A DNA stretch of 11,643 nucleotides from Fibrobacter sp. (lineage in GTDB: Bacteria; Fibrobacterota; Fibrobacteria; Fibrobacterales; Fibrobacteraceae): assembly GCA_012515825.1 (NCBI GenBank), contig JAAYXQ010000155.1, positions 1 to 11,643 of the forward strand, read 5' to 3'. The notes under the pieces were generated by a model that was not told the origin of the DNA, made no database searches, and saw only the letters and a list, made by a program, of their open reading frames with translations. Shown here piece after piece: positions 7,064 to 11,643 of the stretch (position 1 is its first letter; each line of letters opens with the position of its first letter). A program made the position numbers and the translations under genes.

Positions 7064-7069
7064 TATAAT
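7064..7069 (+). promoter_or_regulatory. Perfect -10 box upstream of malQ
   Basis: TATAAT on the plus strand lies 36 bases before the malQ ATG and predicts a transcript start near 7076. No good -35 box is found 16-18 bases upstream (CATAAC region, 7041-7046), so the promoter may depend on an activator. The same AT-rich bases read TTATATA on the minus strand and could serve the small divergent gene. Confidence 0.45.
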
Positions 7070-7087
7070 GTTTAGCATTCTTAAAAA

Positions 7088-7107
7088 ATAACTTATCTTT
7101 AAGTTAT
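7088..7107. promoter_or_regulatory. 20-bp palindrome over the malQ start codon (candidate operator)
   Basis: ATAACTTA (7088-7095) and TAAGTTAT (7100-7107) are exact reverse complements around TCTT. The right arm includes the A and T of the malQ ATG, and the palindrome occupies the place where a ribosome binding site should be. Only one G-C pair is present in each arm, so an RNA hairpin would be weak. The size and symmetry suit a dimeric repressor site downstream of the TATAAT at 7064-7069. No regulator gene is adjacent in the window. Confidence 0.55.
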
Positions 7108-9082
7108 GAGATACGGTGATCATTCATTCTTTCAAACAGGTGTAGCAGTTCCACTATTTAGCTTACGCAGTAAAAATAGTATAGGGATTGGCGAATTTCT
7201 GGACTTAATTCCTTTTGCTAATTGGGCAAAATATTGTGACCTTAATGTCATTCAGATTCTACCTGTAAACGATACAGGAAATGAATCCAGCCCCTACAGT
7301 GCAAGAAGTGCATTTGCTCTTCATCCTGTATATCTTAATCTTCAAGTAATAGATGGATCTTCCGATTTCGAAGAAGAAATACAAAAAGCAAAAGAAGAAT
7401 TTAATAAGGAACTTCGAATTGATTTTTATAAAATCGTCTCTTGGAAGCGATCCATATTAAGAAAAATTTTTGATTCTCATTTCGACAAAATTTCTTCTCA
7501 TAAAAAACTCGAGCGTTGGATTGATGACAATGAATGGGTAAAGCCATACTGTGTTTATGCTTTACTCAAAGCAAAGCATCAAGAAGCTAGTTGGAAGGAT
7601 TGGAAAACAAATCAACATCCTACTGCTGCAAGCATTGAAAAAATTTGGAAAAACAATTTCAAAGAAGGACTCTTTCAAGCTTGGATGCAATTTGAAGCAG
7701 AAGCTCAATTTAAAGCAGCCGTAAAAGCAATCTCTGATTTAGGTGTAAAATTAAAAGGCGATATTCCTATATTAATTAATGAAGACAGCGCTGATGTTTG
7801 GTTTCATAGAAATTTCTTTTCTCTTGATGATCGCGCTGGAGCTCCTCCCGATATGTTTAGTTACAGCGGCCAGAACTGGGGGTTCCCAACCTACCGCTGG
7901 GATAATATTGAAAAAGATAATTACTCTTGGTGGCGGAAACGCTTATTTCAAGCAAGTAAATTTTATCACGCTTATCGCATCGATCATGTTCTTGGCTTCT
8001 TTAGAATCTGGAGTATTCCTCAAACAGAAGTGACAGGAGCATTAGGCCAATTTAACCCTTCAAATCCTATATTAAGAAGCGATCTCGAGAAGAAGGGTTT
8101 TAAAAAAGAATCTCTAGAATATTTAAGAAATCCCAATTTTTCTGTCGAACAACTACTACCGTTTTTCAAAAATCATTTTTCACAATCCGTTTTAAATGAG
8201 TTCTTTGAAAACCTACCTAATACCACTGATCGCTTTATTATAAAAGAATCATTCCGTTCGGAAAAGGCCATTCTTAATAGTTCGGCAAGTCAAGAAGTAA
8301 AAGATGCGTTACTCAAAGTCTATTGGAATCGAGTTTTTATTCCTTCTGGTACGGAAGATCATTATTATCCTTTCTGGTATTGGTACGAACAGCCTGTTCT
8401 GTTTACTCTTCCAGAATCAGAACAACAATTACTTAAAAGCATTATTAGTGAAAACGCCGCTTCACAGGAACCTTTGTGGCAAGAAAACGCTCTTAAATTA
8501 TTAAACGTTCTCGCCAATGAAACAGACATGTTAGTATGTGCGGAAGATTTAGGTGCAATTCCTCACTGCGTTCCTTTTGTACTTAATAAACTCAACATAT
8601 TATCTTTACGTGTAGAACGCTGGAGTCGTAACTGGGACGTTCCTTATTCTCCTTATTATGAAATGGAAGATTACCCTAGGCTCTCCGTTGCTACCACAAG
8701 CTGCCATGACACATCGACTCTACGAGGCCTTTGGGGCGAATCCGATTTTGATAAAGAATTATTCTGGCAACACGCTCATCAACAAGGCATGCCACCAGAA
8801 GTTCTTTATCCCAATCATGTAAAAGGATTAATCGAAAATATTTTTTCTTCAAATAGTTTATTCTGCATTCTTCCTATACAGGATTATTTTGGATTGTCCT
8901 CTCAGTTTTCAATGATTTCTCCAGAACTTGAACGAATCAATATTCCTGGAACTGTAGGGCCTCACAATTGGTCTTATAGAATACCATGTACTGTTGAAGA
9001 TTTGGTGAAATTTTCTGCTTTAAATGCCGATATCAGATCACTCGTGGATGCACGCAAACGTCGTCCTATATGGAAAATATGA
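7106..9082 (+). CDS. malQ: 4-alpha-glucanotransferase (amylomaltase, GH77)
   Basis: This cytoplasmic enzyme transfers alpha-1,4-glucan chains between maltodextrins, releasing glucose and making longer chains for phosphorylase or hydrolases. The 658-residue product starts with the GH77 N-terminal features VAVPLFSLRSKNSIGIGEF and PVNDTGNESSPYSARSAFAL. The catalytic set is complete: nucleophile D293 in RIDHVLGFFRIW, acid/base E480 in CAEDLGAIP, and transition-state stabiliser D535 in SCHDTSTLRGLW. HDTSTLRG is typical of the larger bacterial and plant DPE2-like branch rather than the 500-residue Thermus type. The N-terminal starch-binding domains of DPE2 are absent. No Shine-Dalgarno is visible before the ATG; that space holds the palindrome at 7088-7107. 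Its stop overlaps the start of the GH13 gene, so the two are translated from one message. Confidence 0.95.
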   Translation: MRYGDHSFFQTGVAVPLFSLRSKNSIGIGEFLDLIPFANWAKYCDLNVIQILPVNDTGNESSPYSARSAFALHPVYLNLQVIDGSSDFEEEIQKAKEEFNKELRIDFYKIVSWKRSILRKIFDSHFDKISSHKKLERWIDDNEWVKPYCVYALLKAKHQEASWKDWKTNQHPTAASIEKIWKNNFKEGLFQAWMQFEAEAQFKAAVKAISDLGVKLKGDIPILINEDSADVWFHRNFFSLDDRAGAPPDMFSYSGQNWGFPTYRWDNIEKDNYSWWRKRLFQASKFYHAYRIDHVLGFFRIWSIPQTEVTGALGQFNPSNPILRSDLEKKGFKKESLEYLRNPNFSVEQLLPFFKNHFSQSVLNEFFENLPNTTDRFIIKESFRSEKAILNSSASQEVKDALLKVYWNRVFIPSGTEDHYYPFWYWYEQPVLFTLPESEQQLLKSIISENAASQEPLWQENALKLLNVLANETDMLVCAEDLGAIPHCVPFVLNKLNILSLRVERWSRNWDVPYSPYYEMEDYPRLSVATTSCHDTSTLRGLWGESDFDKELFWQHAHQQGMPPEVLYPNHVKGLIENIFSSNSLFCILPIQDYFGLSSQFSMISPELERINIPGTVGPHNWSYRIPCTVEDLVKFSALNADIRSLVDARKRRPIWKI

Positions 9083-10380
9083 GTTTTTTTAAAAATACTA
9101 CTCCCCCATCTTGGGTTAAAGAGGCCATTTTTTATCAAATTTTTCCAGATCGTTTTGCAAAATCCGATCGCTACCATGGACCTGGACAATATGATCCATG
9201 GGGTACTCCTCCAACAACACAAAACATCTGTGGTGGTAATCTTCGTGGTATAGAAGAACATCTTGATTACATTGCTGATCTTGGTTGTAATGCTATTTAT
9301 TTTTGTCCTTTATTTAAAAGTAATTCCAATCATCGTTATCATACCTACGATTATTATAAGATAGATCCGATTCTTGGCACCGAAGAAGACTTTGACAATC
9401 TCATTAAAGCCTGCCATAAGAAGCACATCCGAATGATTCTCGATGGTGTATTCAATCACTGTTCTCGTGGTTTTTTTGAATTCAATAGTTTGTTAGAACA
9501 AGGCCCCGAGTCGCCTTATAAAGACTGGTTTATAGTAGACTCTTATCCAGTTTGTGCTTATGATAAAACGCCTAATTACCGCTGTTGGTGGAACCTACCA
9601 GCACTTCCTAAATTCAATACAAATAATCCAGAGGTTCGAGAAATGCTTTTTTCTGTTGCAGAATACTGGACTAAGAAAGGGATTGATGGCTGGCGTTTAG
9701 ATGTTCCAAATGAAATTGATGACGATTCCTTCTGGCGTGAATTTCGAACCCGCGTCAAAAAAATAAATTCAGATGCTTATATTGTCGGAGAAATTTGGGA
9801 TCCCCCTGCTAGGTGGCTTCAAGGGGATCAATTTGATGGAGTGATGAATTATCCATTAAGACGCCGACTTATTGATTTCTTGTTGAGAGATTTTCCCAAA
9901 AACAACGAAGCTTTTTGTGACTTTTTAAATGCATGCTTTCCGGCAGACTCATTTGGGGTATCCATGAATCTAATAGGAAGTCACGATACTAGACGCATTG
10001 CATCCCAAAATCATATCAATTCAGATATTTTAAAATTAATCTGGACTATTCTCTTCTTCCTTCCTGGCTGCCCAAACGTATACTACGGAGATGAGCTCGC
10101 TTTAGAAGGCGGACAAGACCCCGATAACAGGCGTTGTTTTCCATGGGACAATCTTAAAACCATAGAAAAAACATCCTTTTCTCTATTTTTCAAAAAATTA
10201 TTGAAAATGAGACGAAGCGAAATAATACTCCAAAAAGGTTCCTTCGAGGCCATTCCATGCGAAGAGGGCTTTCTCTTAAAGAGACAATTGAAGAAAGATT
10301 TTATGGTTCTACGCGTATTTACACCTAAAATTGGTGGTCCTGATTCTTTTACGCTTACCAAAAACGATCATAATTATTAA
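9079..10380 (+). CDS. GH13 alpha-amylase-family glucan hydrolase (cyclomaltodextrinase/neopullulanase-like)
   Basis: A cytoplasmic (no signal peptide) retaining glycosidase that would cut alpha-glucan or maltodextrin links. All GH13 regions are seen: DGVFNHC, GWRLDVPNEI with nucleophile D208, VGEIWD with acid/base E238, and LIGSHDTRR with D303. The start SWVKEAIFYQIFPDRFA and the block WWNLPALPKFNTNNPEV resemble cyclomaltodextrinase, neopullulanase and maltogenic amylase. The N-terminal immunoglobulin-like domain of about 120 residues that those enzymes use to dimerise is missing, and domain C is short. I chose ATG 9079 (433 residues) because it forms an ATGA overlap with the malQ stop; ATG 9070 in the same frame would add three residues. 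Exact substrate (maltodextrin, cyclodextrin, pullulan, glycogen) cannot be read from sequence. Confidence 0.92.
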   Translation: MSFFKNTTPPSWVKEAIFYQIFPDRFAKSDRYHGPGQYDPWGTPPTTQNICGGNLRGIEEHLDYIADLGCNAIYFCPLFKSNSNHRYHTYDYYKIDPILGTEEDFDNLIKACHKKHIRMILDGVFNHCSRGFFEFNSLLEQGPESPYKDWFIVDSYPVCAYDKTPNYRCWWNLPALPKFNTNNPEVREMLFSVAEYWTKKGIDGWRLDVPNEIDDDSFWREFRTRVKKINSDAYIVGEIWDPPARWLQGDQFDGVMNYPLRRRLIDFLLRDFPKNNEAFCDFLNACFPADSFGVSMNLIGSHDTRRIASQNHINSDILKLIWTILFFLPGCPNVYYGDELALEGGQDPDNRRCFPWDNLKTIEKTSFSLFFKKLLKMRRSEIILQKGSFEAIPCEEGFLLKRQLKKDFMVLRVFTPKIGGPDSFTLTKNDHNY

Positions 10381-10424
10381 ATTTGACGCCGACTTCTAGC
10401 ATTAATGCCTCTAAGGGATTACTA

Positions 10425-11643
10425 ATGAATAAAAAAACTTTCGGTTTGCGAGAAATGATTATTCTCGCTATTCTACTCCTCTCTTGTTACACAATCTGGC
10501 CTTCTATCCAGATTCACTCCAAATTTGGTGAAGAAAAGAAAACTTTTCTAAAAGAAAATCCAAAGCTTGCAGCGAAATCCATCAATTTCGGATTAGATCT
10601 TGCTGGTGGAACAAGTATTACTCTTGAAATAGATAAGACTGGTCTCAAAGACGATGATATTAGCGATATCCAACAACAATCGCTTGAAATCGTCCGAAAT
10701 CGTGTAGACCAATATGGCTTGTCTGAACCACAAATTGCTCCTAGTGGTAATAGTCGAATCATTGTCGAACTGGCAGGTGTCGATGATTCTACCGCTAAAG
10801 AATTAGTGGGAAGCACAGCTAAGCTCGAATTTAAGATTCTCGCTGAAGCAGAAAAATTCAGTCAAGTAGTCACCCTTATCGATAACTATCTCTCTCGCCA
10901 AACTACTGACGCAGCAGAAGAAAAAGCAGTTGCTTCTAAAGATTCAACAGCCGTTAGTGATACTACCGCAGCGGTAGCACCAGCAGCAGAGGTTGCCGTT
11001 TCTGATGAAGACTTGTTAAAGGGCATTGCTCCAACAACCGCTACCACAAAAGCAGCTGATTCTGTTAAAGACACTACAAACAAAGTAATTGCAACTAACA
11101 TACCTGATGCAACTCCTCTTTCTAGTTACTACTTGTCTTTTGGTAATGGTGGTTTTATTGGTCAAGACAACATTGAAAAGGTAAAACAAATATTAGCACT
11201 TGAAACCGTTCAAAAGCTAATCCCACGTGACGTCGTTTTTGCTTGGGGTAGCGGTCTTGAAAAAATTTCCAAAGACTCAAATATTAAGGCAAAACGTTTT
11301 TATCTATTAAAACGCCGTGCTGAAATGAATGGTGAAGACATTTCAGATGCTCGTCCTTACCGTGTAGGTGATGGAACGAACGCGGGTGAAGTTGCTGTTA
11401 GCTTAAAATTCAGTGGTGTAGGTCCTAAAAAATTCTCAGCCGTCACTGCTGCAAACGTCGGCAAGCAAATGGCTATCGTTCTTGATGATCAAGTCATCAG
11501 TGCTCCAGTGATTCGTGATCGTATTCCAAATGGTGAAGCTCAAATTACTGGCTTAGATGATATGGCAGAAGCTAACCGTCTTGCGGTTGTCTTACGTGCT
11601 GGTGCTCTTAAAGCTCCTATGAATATTATTGAATCCAGAAACA
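10425..11643 (+). CDS. secD: Protein translocase subunit SecD (5' part, runs off the window)
   Basis: SecD works with SecF and SecYEG in the inner membrane. It uses the proton motive force to pull exported proteins into the periplasm. The visible 406 codons hold the first membrane segment (about 10-28), the conserved FGLDLAGGTSI (55-65), the periplasmic P1 domain with IVRNRVDQYGLSEPQI, and VLRAGALKAP (389-398), the SecD signature just before the later membrane segments. Those segments and the stop lie beyond 11643, so whether SecF is fused cannot be told. Residues about 160-226 are an Ala/Thr/Val/Asp-rich, low-complexity stretch inside P1. AAGGGA lies about 8 bases before the ATG. The gap of 44 bases after the GH13 gene contains only a 10-bp palindrome, GCATTAATGC (10399-10408), and no clear promoter or terminator. 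Confidence 0.96.
   Translation, partial: MNKKTFGLREMIILAILLLSCYTIWPSIQIHSKFGEEKKTFLKENPKLAAKSINFGLDLAGGTSITLEIDKTGLKDDDISDIQQQSLEIVRNRVDQYGLSEPQIAPSGNSRIIVELAGVDDSTAKELVGSTAKLEFKILAEAEKFSQVVTLIDNYLSRQTTDAAEEKAVASKDSTAVSDTTAAVAPAAEVAVSDEDLLKGIAPTTATTKAADSVKDTTNKVIATNIPDATPLSSYYLSFGNGGFIGQDNIEKVKQILALETVQKLIPRDVVFAWGSGLEKISKDSNIKAKRFYLLKRRAEMNGEDISDARPYRVGDGTNAGEVAVSLKFSGVGPKKFSAVTAANVGKQMAIVLDDQVISAPVIRDRIPNGEAQITGLDDMAEANRLAVVLRAGALKAPMNIIESRN

Noticed and set aside
5458..7105. The AlkD-like, AT-hook and four-Cys genes as one defence or DNA-modification system.
   Set aside because: They alternate in strand, do not share a message, and no nuclease, ATPase or methyltransferase is present. Neighbourhood alone is not enough.
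10399..10408. Palindrome GCATTAATGC before secD as an operator or terminator.
   Set aside because: It is 10 bp with no loop and no T-tract, a length expected by chance in AT-rich DNA.
10514..10816. Minus-strand open frame of 100 codons opposite secD.
   Set aside because: It is antisense to conserved SecD motifs, with a Ser/Leu-rich product of the kind produced by reverse reading.
10886..11101. Minus-strand Ala/Val/Ser-rich open frame opposite the SecD insertion.
   Set aside because: The low-complexity GCA/GCT/ACT repeats of secD read in reverse give this composition; there is no ribosome binding site.

Overview
The window is 11.6 kb of AT-rich, densely coding bacterial chromosome. I see no insertion sequence, phage gene, CRISPR array or rRNA. 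The SecD head domain, the class A penicillin-binding protein and a lipoprotein show a diderm (outer-membrane) bacterium. The style of the lipoprotein, the large PBP1A-like protein and the low GC made me think of a low-GC relative of Fibrobacterota. That placement is an inference from style and is weak. The tRNA does not encode its 3' CCA.

Layout. (1) 5-93, minus: tRNA-Ser(GCT) with a clear sigma70-type promoter (108-136) reading out of the first intergenic region. (2) 257-5400, plus: a tight run of three envelope genes. These are a 1063-residue bifunctional class A penicillin-binding protein, a helical-repeat lipoprotein and a TauE/SafE-family membrane transporter. (3) 5407-6120, minus: an intrinsic terminator and an AlkD-like HEAT-repeat protein. 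Both tryptophans of the AlkD active site are replaced by arginine, while the catalytic Asp and the Arg are kept. (4) 6121-6257: a very AT-rich divergent control region with an 11-bp inverted repeat. (5) 6258-6878, plus: a basic, probably disordered protein ending in a textbook AT-hook. (6) 6871-7050, minus: a 59-residue four-cysteine protein with a good ribosome binding site, overlapping the tail of the AT-hook gene. (7) 7106-10380, plus: a two-gene cytoplasmic alpha-glucan operon, malQ (GH77) and a GH13 glucan hydrolase, joined by an ATGA overlap. A 20-bp palindrome covers the malQ start. (8) 10425-end, plus: the 5' part of secD, which runs off the window and carries an Ala/Thr-rich insertion in its periplasmic domain.

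How the genes fit together. The first block builds peptidoglycan and other envelope parts. The malQ/GH13 pair would process maltodextrins or glycogen-derived oligosaccharides inside the cell. secD is housekeeping protein export. The centre of the window (5.4-7.1 kb) is the least ordinary part: an altered DNA-glycosylase fold, an AT-hook protein and a Cys-rich miniprotein, with inverted repeats in both control regions. I found no clear multi-gene defence or biosynthetic system. The best leads are the AlkD-like double substitution, the AT-hook protein, the four-Cys small gene and the malQ palindrome.
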